From: Hygrophila difformis
Taxonomy: Eukaryota > Streptophyta > Magnoliopsida > Lamiales > Acanthaceae
Direction: 5' to 3'
Length of the DNA stretch: 64,000 nucleotides
NCBI GenBank assembly: GCA_030278955.1
Contig: JAOANR010000008.1
Location: forward strand, 39,812,148 to 39,876,147
Of the stretch, positions 10,409 to 22,863 are shown piece by piece. Under the pieces are notes generated by a model. It did no database searches. It saw nothing but the letters and a program-made list of their open reading frames with translations, and was not told the origin of the DNA. Positions within the stretch are counted from its first letter, which is position 1; each line of letters starts with the position of its first letter. The translations under genes and the position numbers were made by a program.

Positions 10409-13400
10409 ACAAGTATCTCAATGCAGAGTGATCGGTGTATACTATAGTCTTCGTACCTATAAGGTACTATCTGAATTTATCGAACGCGAAGATTACAGCA
10501 TACATCTCTTTCTCTGTTGTGGTGTAGTTAATTTGGGCTTCATTCAGGGCATGACTTCCGTAATGAATTACGCAGTGTCTCCCATCCTTATGTTGTCCAA
10601 GAACTGCGCCTACGGCGAGACCACTAGCATCACACATTACCTCGAAAGGTATTGACCAATCGGGTAGTTGCACTATTGGTGCAGAAACCAACATCTTCTT
10701 GAGCGTGTCAAAGGCTTGGACACACACTTCATTTATTAAGAAGGGATTTTCTTTAAAAAGCAAGTTAGTGAGCGGCTTGGCAATTTTAGAGAAATCCTTA
10801 ATGAATCTCCGGTAAAAACCGGCATGCCCTAAGAAGCTCCTAACTGATTTGATAGAATTGGGGAGAGGGAGATTGGAAATGATGGAAACTTTGGCTGGAT
10901 CAACTTCAATGCCTGCACGAGAAATGCGATGACCTAACACTATGCCCTCAGTGACCATAAAATGGCACTTTTCCCAGTTTAAAACCAAGTTAGTGTCCTC
11001 ACACCTCTTTAAAATCTTAGCAAGATTAGTCAAACATTCATCAAACGTATCTCCATATACAGAGAAGTCATCCATGAAGACCTCAATGCATTTTTCGATA
11101 AATTCAGAGAATATAGACATCATGCATCTTTGAAAAGTAGCAGGTGCATTGCATAATCCAAAAGGCATGCGCCTATAGGCAAAAGTGCCATAAGGGCATG
11201 TAAAGGTAGTTTTTTCGTGATCTTCACTGGCGATCACTATTTGATTGTATCCAGAATAACCATCTAAAAAACAATAAAACGCCCTTCCCGCCAATCGTTC
11301 CAACATTTGATCGATGAAAGGTAAAGGAAAATGGTCCTTGCGAGTTGCCTCGTTCAACTTCCGGTAGTCTATGCAGACTCTCCATCCGGTGACTGGGCGC
11401 ATGGCAATTTCCTCCCCTTGTTCATTCTGCGTAATGCACATCCCACCCCGCTTCGGAACAACCTGCACAGGACTGACCCATTTGCTATCAGAAATCGGGT
11501 ATATAATACCGACGTCTAACAGCTTGATCACTTCCTTTCTTACCACTTCTTGCACGGGTGGGTTCAATGTTCGTTGGGGCTGGCGAGGGGCCTTGAAATT
11601 CTCCTCCATTAAAATCCTGTGCATACAAACAGAAGGGCTTATTCCTTTGATATCAGAAATGGTCCAACCGATTGCACGCACATAATTTTTAAGAACGACC
11701 ACCAGAGCATTCTCTTGCTCTTGGGAGAGCTTAGCCGAAATAATCACAGGTAATTTTTTATGTTCTGCGAGAAACGCATACTTGAGATGATCGGGTAGTG
11801 TTTTAAGTTCAAGCTCTGGTGGGCATTCAACGGAAGGGAGTAATTTGCGAGAATTAGATGGGAGAAGATCAGATTTACCTTCCGGACCCTGCATCAGTAC
11901 AGGATCCGCCTCCTCTTGGTCGGCGTCGTCATGGAAGTCTGTGCCGTCAAACTCCTCCAAATCCCCTGTTTCGGGATCGGCAAAGTGAACGGCCTTGCAT
12001 CCTTTGTGCTCCACGCCAGCAGGCTTCAGTACCTGCTTTGAAATTTCATCCAGCATCATTTCATGATCAAATCCAGAGTCAAGCTCTCTCTCCTCACAAT
12101 CAATTTTCTCTCCACTATCTATTACAGAAAACATGGAACAAGCTCCCTCATTCGGAAACTTCTGCAGCTGTTCCATATCAAAGGTGATTTCCTCGCCATC
12201 GACCCTCAATGTGACCTTTCCAGATTTAGCGTCGATTAGTGCACCACCAGTGGCCAGGAATGGGCGTCCAAGGATAAGTGGCATTTCAGAATCTTCTTCA
12301 ATGTCGAGGATAATGAAGTCAACCGGAAAGAGAACCTGGCCGGTTTTGACCACAACATCCTTGAGGATTCCTACGGGCTGAGTGATTGATCTGTCTGCGA
12401 GCTGCAGTCTCATCTTGATTGGTTGAATCTCTCCAAGCTTAAGGCGGATTGCCATAGCTAGTGGCATCACATTGATGCTCGATCCTAAATCACAAAGCCC
12501 CATACTCACTTTGGCCTTTCCGAATTGTACTGGAAGTGTGCAGCATTCGGGGTCCTCTTTCTTTTCGGGCAATCTCCTCTGAACTATGGCACTGCATGTG
12601 CTGTTGAGAATAATCACCTCCTCTTGCTCGACCTGCCTTTTTCCTGAAATCAATTCTTTCAAGAACTTAGCATAGATGGGCATTTCGGAAATCATTTCTG
12701 TGAGAGGAATGGTTATCTCTACAGACTTTAATCGTTCCAGAAATTTCTTGAATTTAAGATCATGTTCCTTATTTTTAAGACGTGCAGGATAAGGAATCCT
12801 AGGCATGTACTTGTTATTATCTACTTGTTTTTGTGGTAAAGGGAAGGAAGTTGTACCTCCACCTGTACCCTTATCTGTTTCAGCCGTTTCAGGTGCAGCG
12901 TCAGTCTGCAGATTGGCTGTCTCTTTTTCGGCTTCCTTTTCATTCTCCTTAATATCACTTCCCAGTTCATTTTTTTGTACCAGTTTCTCTTTGCCCTTGG
13001 GTCCTTCCAGAACTTTACCAGACTTCAGTGTGATGGCTTTACACTGAGGATTTTTCTCAGCAGTGCTGGGTAGAGTTCCTTGGTCTCTTTTCTGCATTTC
13101 CTTTGCCATTTGTGTAACCTGCGTCTCCACATTCCGGATAGAGGACTGCAACTGAGTGTTGATTTCCTTTTGACTGGTAATGAAGTCAGTCATGAGGGTC
13201 TCTAATCTGGAAGGGGGTTTCTGCTGGTTCTGGTTCCAATTTTGATTCTGACCTTGGTTTTGACCAAACTGATTCTGATTTGGGGCAAATTGATTCTGTG
13301 GCTGCTGAAAGTTTTGAAAATTTTGGTTTTGAGGTGGCCTAGCTAGAATCTCAGGCTGAAAACCTGGGTTAAAATGCTGGGGCCTTGGTTGGTTGAACTG

Positions 13401-14837
13401 TTGAGGCTGGGTCAACAGGTGGGAATTCAAAGCATTGTTGTTGGAATATGAAAGGTTCGGGTGCCGGTTTTGGAATCCACCTGCATAGTTACAGCTTTCA
13501 TTTGCCACTTGCTGACAGGATTCAGTGGAATGCGGGCCTTGGCAAGTCCCGCAAACAGCTTCAGCATTTTGAGCCTGTGTAGAGCTCCCAGCTTCTTGAT
13601 TCAAAGCCAAGACGGCCACTTGGTCTTTCAGTTTGTCCAATTCAGATTTCCCTACTGTACCTACATCACATAAACCACGAGGGGGAGGGGAATTAACATC
13701 ATCAGAAAGTACAGTTCTGTTTACACTCATTGCTTCAATCTTGGCCCAAGCTTGGTCCATGGGAATGTATAGCAGGTGTTGACCACCGGCAGCATCAAGC
13801 ATGTTCTTCCATGCTGGGGTCAAACCGCTATAGAACTTTCTCAATTTCTCCCACTCATGGAAACCATGCTGGGGGCATTTCCTGAGCAAGTTGAAGAACC
13901 GTTCCTTTGCATCATACAAGGACTCGTCTGGTTTCATCTTGAATTCCGCAATCTTAGAGCGGCATTCATCCACCTTGGACTCCGGGAAGTACTTTGTCAG
14001 GAAATTTCTGATCACGTCCTCCCATGCAGATTTCTGATTCACGGGCAGTGATTTATACCATGTCCTTGCCCCGCTAGTCAGAGAGAAAGGAAACAGCCTC
14101 AGTCGAATGGTGTTAGCAGATACATTCTGGTTTTTGATCGTATCACACAGTTCCAGGAAAGTCTGCAGGTGATCATGGGGATCTTCATGACTTGCTCCTG
14201 TGAACTGGTTGCTCTGAACAAGATTGATGAGGGCCGGCTTCAATTCGAAATTCCTGGCCAAGAATGGAGCTTGTCCAGGAATGTTCAGATATGGCTCCAA
14301 GGTTGGCTGCATGTAATCAGCAGCTGCTGCTTGTTGATTGTTCTCAACTCCTCCTTGATACTGCTGTGGGTAGTAGTTCTGATGCATGTAGTAGTTCCTC
14401 GGATCATTGAAGTCATTTGGGTTAGGATGACTCTGGTTTTGGTTAAACTGGGGGTTTGGAAATTGAGGATTCTGAAAATTTTGGTTATTTGGTGGGTTTT
14501 GAGGGTTTGGGTTGGGAGGAGGTGCCTCGAAGTGTTGCTGTTCAACGTTTGGTGGGTTCCCGCCTCCTTGTATGATCTGAGGAGGGGGATCATCCAAATC
14601 ATCGTTATCAGCATCCTCGGGGTCTTCCTCGATGTTGTGAAGTGGTGGATTGGGTGGAATGACTGGGGGAAGTTCAGGGTTGGCCATATCAGAGATGTCG
14701 CTGCTGGTGCTTGGTGAAAGTAGTGCCTGTCTTTCCCGTTCCCGTCTCCGTTTAGTCTCCGCCCTAAGACGTCGAGCTGTCTTTTCTATTTCTGCGTTGT
14801 ACGGGATTTCGGCTGGCGTCTGCTTCCTTCTTTGCAT
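10409..14837 (-). pseudogene. Element B gag-pol (Athila-like), broken by a stop and by element A
   Basis: A frame of 1,456 codons (10467-14837) starts MQRRKQTPAE. It carries a gag domain around residues 190-370, a Q/N-rich linker, an aspartic protease with DLGSS near residue 783, a reverse transcriptase core starting VCIDYRKLNE (1154) with FMDD at 1251-1254, and the start of RNase H (CDAS near 1402). Protease and RT motifs resemble the Athila group. The frame stops at TAG (10467-10469) within RNase H. The same frame continues recognisably beyond it (VYTDHSALRYL) until element A interrupts it at 10408. Integrase must lie left of the window. Nonsense mutation plus insertion make this copy non-functional. 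Confidence 0.88.
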
Positions 14838-14977
14838 AGAACAACGGCTTCAATAATGACGGTACCTGCATATTCCCCAGGTTAGAATCGGTTTTGGGGT
14901 GAATATTTATATTTATATATATAAGCTAACTAGGAGCAATGAGGAATGTAATTCTCTAATAAAACGGCGCTGCATCC

Positions 14978-14995
14978 TCCCCGGCAACGGCGCCA
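14978..14995 (-). other. Element B primer binding site (Asp tRNA)
   Basis: On the minus strand TGGCGCCGTTGCCGGGGA, complementary to the 3' end of plant tRNA-Asp. It directly abuts the LTR end (TTTCA on the minus strand). The 140 bases between it and the gag start are a short leader with no feature seen. Confidence 0.88.
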
Positions 14996-17781
14996 TGAAA
15001 CTTTTGACAATTTCCGCACACGAGTATTTTCTAAAATATCCCAGGTTTGAATTTATTAAAAGAAAAGAGTTATGATTCATGGGAAAGGGGTTTAAGGATA
15101 TATTTCACTTTTTACTACTCATGTGGGGTGCTCTGATTTCATACTGCGCTGTGAACCTCCCTGGCATGAAACTTTTGACAACTTTCACGGTGTAGCCGGG
15201 ATAGATAGTTCAATCTTGACCTTCAGTCTGTCACACTGAAGGTCCCTGGCAATTTGCATCATGAAACTTATCATAATTTCATGTCATGAAGATTCGCGCC
15301 ATGAAACTTTTGACACATTCCCACTGTATGAGTATTTTCTGAAAAATCATAATCCTAGTTTTCGATTTTATTTAATAAAACCAATTTATGATGGCGGAGT
15401 TGGGATTAGGGATATATTTATAGGTTGTCACGTTTTTATTACTCGTGTTAAGAAACTGTGGCCCGAAAGCGCATGGTGTCAAAAATTGCAGTAATTTATA
15501 GTAAGACCGGATCGTTCACTGGAGGATGTGCGATAGAAGCAGGGCCCACGTCATTTTACTAGATTTTTCCATTCATATTGCTCCAATGGTTTGAAAACTG
15601 ATTAATAACTACTGACATGAATTTAAACTAAGCTATAAAAGCGTTTAAATTTACTCTACAAAGCAAGTAGGTCTATTCTAGAAAGCGGGTAAAGTTATTC
15701 TAAAAATGCGATAAACACTATCTAAGAAAGCAGTGAAAATTTACATTACGCTAGCTGTGAAGCTGAATCATAATGTAGACAGAAGGGACAGGAGGAAAGA
15801 ATGAAATTTGGACAAGATTTAGATATAGCAGTATTAAACTTCCATTTTTATACACAGATCTTGGTTTGGGATAATCCTATCAGATAGCTAATTCTCATGC
15901 TCTCAGTACAGCGTTCCCTTTAATAGACAGGTACTTACAGTGTGAGTTTACATGTTCTTAAGACCGCAGATTCTAAGATACCACAGATTTATAACTGCCC
16001 TGGCCTGGGTATGTTACTGCATCTGTGGTGGACAAGCAACACCTGGCAAATCATTTATTGAAATGCCAAGTACTACTATCATTCCCCCATGTCACACCCA
16101 AAGATTCTAATCAAGCCTGAACTATCCCTTAACTATCAGTCCTAGTAGCAGTTACACAACTCTCAATACAACCGAGTGACCTCTAACGAAAGCATTTAAA
16201 AGAAAGCGATAAAGAAAGCATTTAAAATCCTATCACTCGGAGGTTTTTGAAAGTCTGACCCTGGTAGTAACTGAAAGCCCCCAGTCAGAATAACTGGATG
16301 TGGATCAAGAATTCCCTAATCTCGGTGAAATGCTCGCAGTGTTCACTTCCCTTCGGGTGGTTATGAGATACAAACTAATGAAACAAACTAATAAATTAGA
16401 TCGTTCCGGATGTACTCACTCAGGACTCAAAAATAGGCTTTGGCAGAAGAGGATAGCAGTTGAAAGAAAACTCAACCCTATCTTAGAAAATAACCAAGGC
16501 CTGGATGATGTTCCTCCAAGATTATATACTACACTGTATTTGAGTCCAAGTGGACCCCATCTCGGTGTAATATTTAATCTTGGATTCCCAACAAACAGCA
16601 ATTTTGGAAAATAATGCGTTTGAAAATCATTCCCTAAACAGGTACTAGACTCTCAATACGAACACAGACCCTTTCAGTCTAGATGAGACGTAATCGCTGA
16701 CTCTGCTTCTAATTTCCCAAAATCAACCCTTGATAGAATATGAATTAGTCATAACTGTGGAATTTATCCCTTACTCAGATCCGGATTTTATAAAGAAATT
16801 TTTGTTGGAAATTTAATAAGCAATATCTGTTTAAGATCTAGACTTCTATTGTCCAAGGGAAGGATCCCAAAATAATTACAGACCACAATAATACATAATA
16901 ATAGCATGCATACGGATATATAGAAGTGTAAAATTAACTGACCCAAAATATAGGAGTGGGTCTAGACAGAAGGTGAAACACAAAAATGAAGTGGTCAAGA
17001 GACCAAAGTAATGGCAGAATAATCGGGTGGACTGTAAACATCTACTGTCCAATTTCCCAATCACTCGGATGAAGCGAATTTAGACAGTTTAGACCCTATA
17101 ATGGCAGTGTCAATGCCAGTTGGGCCTCCACCGTCTGTGAATTCGGATAAAAACCTACATGCTTCCTCTCTGTAGTACTTATCAGCTAATGTTGACAGAC
17201 ATTAGCAGAGTTTTATTACAGATTGGAATTTGGGTTTGGAAATTAAGATAAATAGAATAAAACTGTATCCGGATGGGGGTCAGTTGAGCAGCTATTATAG
17301 TCCCGGATGGACGAACCGCCAAGGCTTCTACTGACTGCCATCCAGATCATGCAAAATAACTCTTAGTAACTAATACCCAGAATACGAGCTAGTTATCCGT
17401 GAGGGAATACCCGCCAACATTAGTCTGATGTGTTCTTTACTAATTGTTACACACAATACACAAAAGACAAAATAAAATGAAATAAAGAGAAGAATTTGCA
17501 TGAGAGACATTGGTTTCTCATGCAAGGTCATGGAATCAATCCATGATTGATGGCTTAAATAATCCCTCCTACCATAATTAATTACAGTCCGGATTATCTG
17601 TTTAAGACATCATGATTTTGTTTATAGAAAATTGTTTTAATGGCAATTGAACAAAGGTCCTCTAATCACAACAATTAGTGATTTAATTATTGCTAATTAG
17701 ACTCATAGATCATTAATGACTAGAGGGTTCAATTATTTAATGATGAAAATGGAGAATGAAAAATCTGCATGAAGATGCTGA

Positions 17782-18246
17782 TTACGACGCTGAACAGATG
17801 TTACGACGCTATCCTAGGATAGCGCCGTGAGGGTAGCGTCGTCATGGATTGGTGCAAGTGAGAGAATAAATTTTGGATTAAAGGGGGTAATTACGGTGCT
17901 ATACACTATTACGGCGCTATACTAGTATAGCGTCGTAGGTGTAGCGTCGTAGGTGGTTTGAGAAATCAGAAGTTTTTGGAAAAAGAAGGGATACTACGGC
18001 GCTAAACGTTAAATGACGACGCTATCCTAGGATAGCGTCGTAAGGATAGTGCCGTAGGTGAGTTCTGTGAGATAAAGGAATTTTTGGGACCTAAGGCGCT
18101 AAACAGAAATTACGACGCTATCTGAGGATAGCGCCGTTGGTTTAGTGCCGTAGGGCAAATTTTGTTTAAGTTCTAGGCAACTACGGCGCTATACCTAACC
18201 TACGACGCTATCCAAGGATAGCGCCGTAGGGCGGTTAGCGTCGTAG
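17782..18246. repeat. Five tandem nested palindromes in element B LTR
   Basis: Modules start at about 17782, 17891, 17994, 18091 and 18181. Each has an inner inverted repeat of TACGRCGCTATCC type around a short centre, and most have an outer pair (TACGGCGCTA ... TAGYGYCGTA) around it. The inner repeat at 18016-18041 is a perfect 26-bp palindrome. Spacing is about 90-110 bp. It lies on the transcribed side of the TATA box. Confidence 0.85.
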
Positions 18247-18899
18247 CTAGCCCAGAAGCATGTTGTTGTTCGGGTGATGCAATCTCTGCAATTGCAAACC
18301 CTATTTTCGAGTTAATGGCTCACAAATGCATGAAAATGAAATAACAAGCTAAGACAGTGAAAGAAAAATGCAAGAAATGCAAAACAGTAAAGGAATGACA
18401 TGCTATGCTACACATTCATGAACCACAAACCCAAATGAGGGTTTTCAACCAACAAATCATGCATGAATCCCAAAATAAACGACAAACAACACAAAACCCA
18501 CATAAACAGTAAGATAAAATGACCAAATGGTCATGAAACCAAAAACAAGGCATAAAATCCATGGACCCATGTCCATTTCATGATTTTAGGACACTTTCAT
18601 GATTAACTTCCCATTTTTCATAAAATGGTTTGATAATACCCATCATTTGGGTATTTCAAACCTAAATAAGAGTTTAACAAGACTGAAAATAGAGGAAGAC
18701 AGTGGCTACCTAGGTTTAAAACATGAAAACTAACACTAATCTAAGCTAAAATTAACCTAAAGAAACTGAAACAGTGCATAAAAGTAAATAATACAAAAAA
18801 ATAAACTAACTACCTAACTAACCTACACTACTCTCAAGAACTCCAGTTGCCTTCAAGTGTGGAATGTATGAAGTGACAAGACCAGGGAGTCAACACCCC

Positions 18900-18907
18900 T
18901 ATTTATA
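18900..18907 (-). promoter_or_regulatory. TATA box of element B LTR
   Basis: TATAAATA followed by GGGGTG on the minus strand, a canonical plant TATA context. It divides the LTR into a U3 of about 630 bp and a very long R/U5. The motif cluster at 18966-19250 ends about 60 bp upstream of it. Confidence 0.6.
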
Positions 18908-18965
18908 GGTGAGAAACCCTAGGCCCATGGGCCCCCAGGCCTTGAAATTTGAATTCTGGCAAGGC

Positions 18966-19250
18966 TTACGACGCTATAGGTGGCTTACGGCGCTATCCTT
19001 GCTACGGCGCTATAGGTGTAGCGTCGTAGTCTTCCATCCCAAAGACACTCTTGCTTCTGAATGTACAGCCTACGGCGCTATCCCTGCCTACGGCGCTATG
19101 CTTGATTACGACGCTATGCTTGATTACGGCGCTATCCATGCTTAGCGCCGTCCGCTCCTCTTCAGACTGCTGCTTTGGTTTCCTCCTACGGCGCTAGACC
19201 AAGCTACAGCGCTATCCATGCTTAGCGCCGTAGTTGTGTCTAGCGTCGTA
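18966..19250. promoter_or_regulatory. Motif cluster TACGRCGCTA/TAGCGYCGTA in element B U3
   Basis: About a dozen copies of TACGGCGCTA, TACGACGCTA and the reverse forms TAGCGTCGTA or TAGCGCCGT lie within 285 bp just upstream of the LTR TATA box. The density, orientation pairs and position suggest a regulatory array. That function is inferred. A related array occurs in the U3 of element F. Confidence 0.6.
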
Positions 19251-19537
19251 ATATCCTGAAAAAATCAACTTTTTGTGGGTTTTCATTTCTTTTCCCATCT
19301 TTTTGTTTCCTTTTTCTTTTCTTTTATTTTTCTCATGTTTTTGGATTTTTCTAACATAAATATGTAATAAAATTACATATTTATGCATTTTTCATACCAG
19401 CTCAATATTTTTACAATTATGCATAAATCAGTCCAATTCAACTGCTTTCTTACTTAATGTAAGACCGGAATGCGATCAAATGCCCGTTTCAGACACGGAA
19501 ATGGATTGAAAATAATGGTCATTTTTGGCCATTATCA

Positions 19538-21933
19538 GCTTCCAACTTACAAACCGCATCACCCGATTCTTGGTGTCCGAGATGAACAGGTATCCAAACA
19601 GCCTTGGAGATGTCTAGCATAGATCAGAACTTGTTCAGTAACCAATCTAGAACTTCGCAATATACAAGTATTGCGCTCCTTCCATATACACCAAAGAATA
19701 GCTAAGAAGAAAATCCCCTTAGTTCGATACATCCATTCAAACTAATGTCTAGCACTGTCATCCGCAACACCCTGGACCGAACTAGTTTGCCCAATACCAC
19801 TACATCTCCAAACCTCACCAGCCCAATGACAAGAGAAGAGCGCATGCTTCCAATCATCAACAACCATCCCACAGATGGAGCATACTGGAGAAGAAGCCAT
19901 GCCCCGATGATACCTTAAAGCATTGCAAGGGAGGCCCCATAGCCTAACATCCATGTAAGAACCCAATTTTTTCTGGAATGCCCACACGCCACATCCATTC
20001 CCAGCCCTTCCCATTAACACCGCTATCTGTCAGCCATTGGTACCTAGACTTGACCGAACAAATACCACTTAAATCTCCTCTCCAATGCATAATGTCAGAC
20101 GAAAGGGGTGACAGAACAGGCGCTTGAGAGCTGCTTAACTCATTCCTGAGCTCATTAGATTACCAAGAATAAACACCATCTAGCTTCCATTGCCCCTCAT
20201 GAATAACATCCATGATTTTAAGATGCTCGTCATTGAGGTAAACAAATGGGACTTTACCAGCCAAAGTCTCACTCTTCCATAAAGGAACATACCACAATGA
20301 ACTATAACCATTCCCAATCCGAACAACATACCCTTTCTTAAACATCTCCCCAACTTTAGACAACATTTTCCATACCTTAGTACCCCTATAATGAGGTTGA
20401 GGTAACAAACCCTCCTCGAGTCCATACTTATCCATAATCACCCTAACCCACAACTTTGACAAGTTAAAAAGCAGATCCCAAATCGAACGGCCGAGGAGAG
20501 CGATGTTCATGAACCTAGCAGCCCGAAGTCCCAAACCATCATTCCTCCTAGGCGTTACAATTCGGTCCCAATTCACAAGATGGATGCCACGACCCACCTC
20601 ACCCTTCGAAATCCATCGACGAAGCACCTTATCAATCTGCTTACAAACACTTACCGGCAACAAATTGATTTGTATGGAATACACTGGCAACGAAGCTAGT
20701 ACGGCCCGGTCCTTTGTCAATCTCCCCGCCTTATTTAACAAAAAACCCGACCACGAACATAATTTATCCTCCAACTTTTTAATCAAATAATCGAAATGAG
20801 ACACCCTTAACCTCCCTTGAAAAATAGGGAAGCCAAGGTATTTACCAATCTCTTCTCCTACTTGGATTCCCAAGTGTTGAACAAACCAACTCCTTTCCTC
20901 CATAGTCGCATCAGGGGAAGCAACCACAACCGACTTTGAGGCATTCATTTTTAAGCCCGAGCGTGACCCGAACCTATCCAACACATTAGCCATATAAGCA
21001 ATACTCCCCTCCTCTAGCTCCGAGCAAAATATTAAGTCATCCGCAAACATCAGGTGCAAAATTCCCCCCCCACCGGGCCTGAGTAGAATAAGCCTCCATC
21101 TACCCGCTTCAACCTCCTCCAAGATGGCCTTAGATAATTTTTCCATTACAATTACAAACAAGTAGGGAGACAGTGTACGCCTTGTCTGAGACCCCTCCCT
21201 ACTTGAATGTTACCAATTGGCGACCCATTCCACAAAATCGACAAACTGGAAGACTTCACACACTCTATGATCAACTCCCGACACTCCTGCGGCAACTCCA
21301 ACTCACTTGAACAATTAGCCAGAAAATCCCAATGAACCGTATCATAAGCTTTGGCAAGATCAATCTTCAGTATGGCCACACGACAACTCGCCCGAGGCTG
21401 TTCCGTTGACGACACCAACTCCTGTAGTAAAAGGCCATTATCTGCAGTACCACGACCAGGTAAGAATGCCGATTGAAATGGACAAATAACCTCACGAATA
21501 ATCAGACTGAGACGCTGAACAAGTATTTTTTGTAATAATCTTGAAGGAGACATTGCATAACATCAATGGCCGATACTGTTGAATGTTGTTCGGGACTGCA
21601 ACCTTTGGTAGTAAATACATGTATGCATGAGAAGAGCCAGCAGGTAACTTTCTCATGGCCATAACCTGAGTCACCATAGACACAACCGGTTTACTCATCG
21701 TGTCCCAATACTTCTTATAAAAACCCGCTGGAAATCCATCCGGTCCAGGTGCTGCATACGATCTCATAGAATTTAGGACTACCTCAACCTCCCCATCCGA
21801 AACTTTCCTACCCAACTCAGTCTGGTGTCGCACCAACAGAGGCTCAAGCAACGGAAGGTCCGTGCCAACAACCGGTTCCATCTATTCTGAGAACATATTT
21901 GTGAAATAATTAATGGAATGATCCTGCAATGTC
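19538..21933 (-). pseudogene. LINE G: L1-type reverse transcriptase remnant
   Basis: Broken minus-strand frames carry plant L1-type LINE reverse transcriptase signatures in order: GPDGFPAGFYKKYW (near 21740), FLPGRGTADN (near 21460), KIDLAKAYDTVHWDFL (near 21340), FADDLIFCSE (near 21040), then a zinc-finger-like C-terminal segment with CSIC and HALFSCHW (near 19850) and an RNase H tail next to 19538. Stops and frameshifts near 21150, 21540, 21880 and 20030 make it a pseudogene. The 3' end was cut by insertion of element B. The 5' part continues beyond the hAT element at 26678. Confidence 0.85.
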
Positions 21934-22863
21934 GCCTAGTGTAGGGGTGGGCAAAAAATACAAACCGAACCGTTGAACCGCTGATTCGAATCGAATCTGA
22001 ATCGAATTTTTGGTTAACTGGGGCATTCGGTTCGAATACAAATACCCCAGCACAGGTATTTGCTCGGTTCGATTCGGTTATGGTTTTTAGAATTTTTTTA
22101 CCTCGGTTAATCGAACCAAACCATATATTATAATTAAATATAATTTTAAAATATTTTACATATATTCATATATTATTTTTAAAAATAAAATTCAAAATCT
22201 TTAACCCTAATTCTACCAATTCCCCCGTCTTCACCCTTCACTTCAGTTTCCATTCTTGCGCTGCCCCATCTTCAGTTATTTACCCTTCAGTTTCCACGTC
22301 GGGCACCGCCCCTTCCTTCCTCGCAATCCATCTAGCGGCTGGCGCGGCGAGGCAGCGGCGGTGCCGCTCCACCCCATCTTCACCCTTCAGTTTCCACGCC
22401 GAGCTAAGCACCGCATTGCCCTTTCCTCGCAATCCATCCAGCGGCGCGACGAGGTATTAATTTTGTTCCTTCATATGTTCCTGCCCTTTATATGTTTCCA
22501 CGACGAGCTAGCACCGCCCCATCTTCAGTTCTTCACCCTTCATATGTTCCTGCCCTTATTAATTTTGTTTTGGTTTTAAATCTGCCATTGAAAATTCCTA
22601 TTTTGGCGAGCTTTCAAAATTGGCATTCATTGCTAAATTTGTTTGTCAATCCCTGTACATTACTACTAATGTATTAATTTTAAATCAGTATTAAAATCTG
22701 GGGTATTTGTCAATGCTTTTAAATTGTAGCCTATAATTTAAAATATGTTTCGTCAATGCTTGAAAGCTCACCACAACAGGAATTTTCATCAGGCAGATTT
22801 ATTGACAAATAAACCCTAAACAGTTTCCATTAATTTATTGACAAATCGGTTTAAAATCTTCCC

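Larger units (their letters stand above)
10409..19537 (-). mobile_element. Element B: Athila-like Ty3/gypsy retrotransposon (5' part)
   Basis: It consists of a large 5' LTR (14996-19537), an Asp-tRNA primer site (14978-14995), a short leader and gag-pol on the minus strand. Its right end abuts LINE sequence in frame with LINE coding, showing that B inserted into LINE G. Element A later inserted into B. The rest of B and its other LTR lie outside the window. Confidence 0.85.
14996..19537 (-). repeat. Element B 5' LTR, about 4.5 kb
   Basis: The left boundary is fixed by the primer site. The right boundary is taken at CCATTATCA (19529-19537), because LINE RNase H coding resumes at 19538. Read on the minus strand the LTR begins TGATAATGGCC. 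An alternative end at GTTTCA (19486-19491) would pair better with TGAAAC at 14996. The U3 part (about 18908-19537) holds a CG-rich motif cluster. The transcribed part holds a second array of nested palindromes and, near 15000-15315, repeated copies of the LTR-end sequence. No protein gene is evident in the LTR. Its size is unusual for the group. Confidence 0.7.

Noticed and set aside
17782..19250. Possible CRISPR-like array from the repeated TACGACGCTA motif
   Set aside because: Repeats are short, palindromic and irregularly spaced, there are no unique spacers of fixed length, and the setting is a plant LTR.
22256..22677. Short plus-strand frames in the hAT 5' region
   Set aside because: They overlap in different frames and show no domain; they precede the BED-finger frame and are probably untranslated leader or intron.
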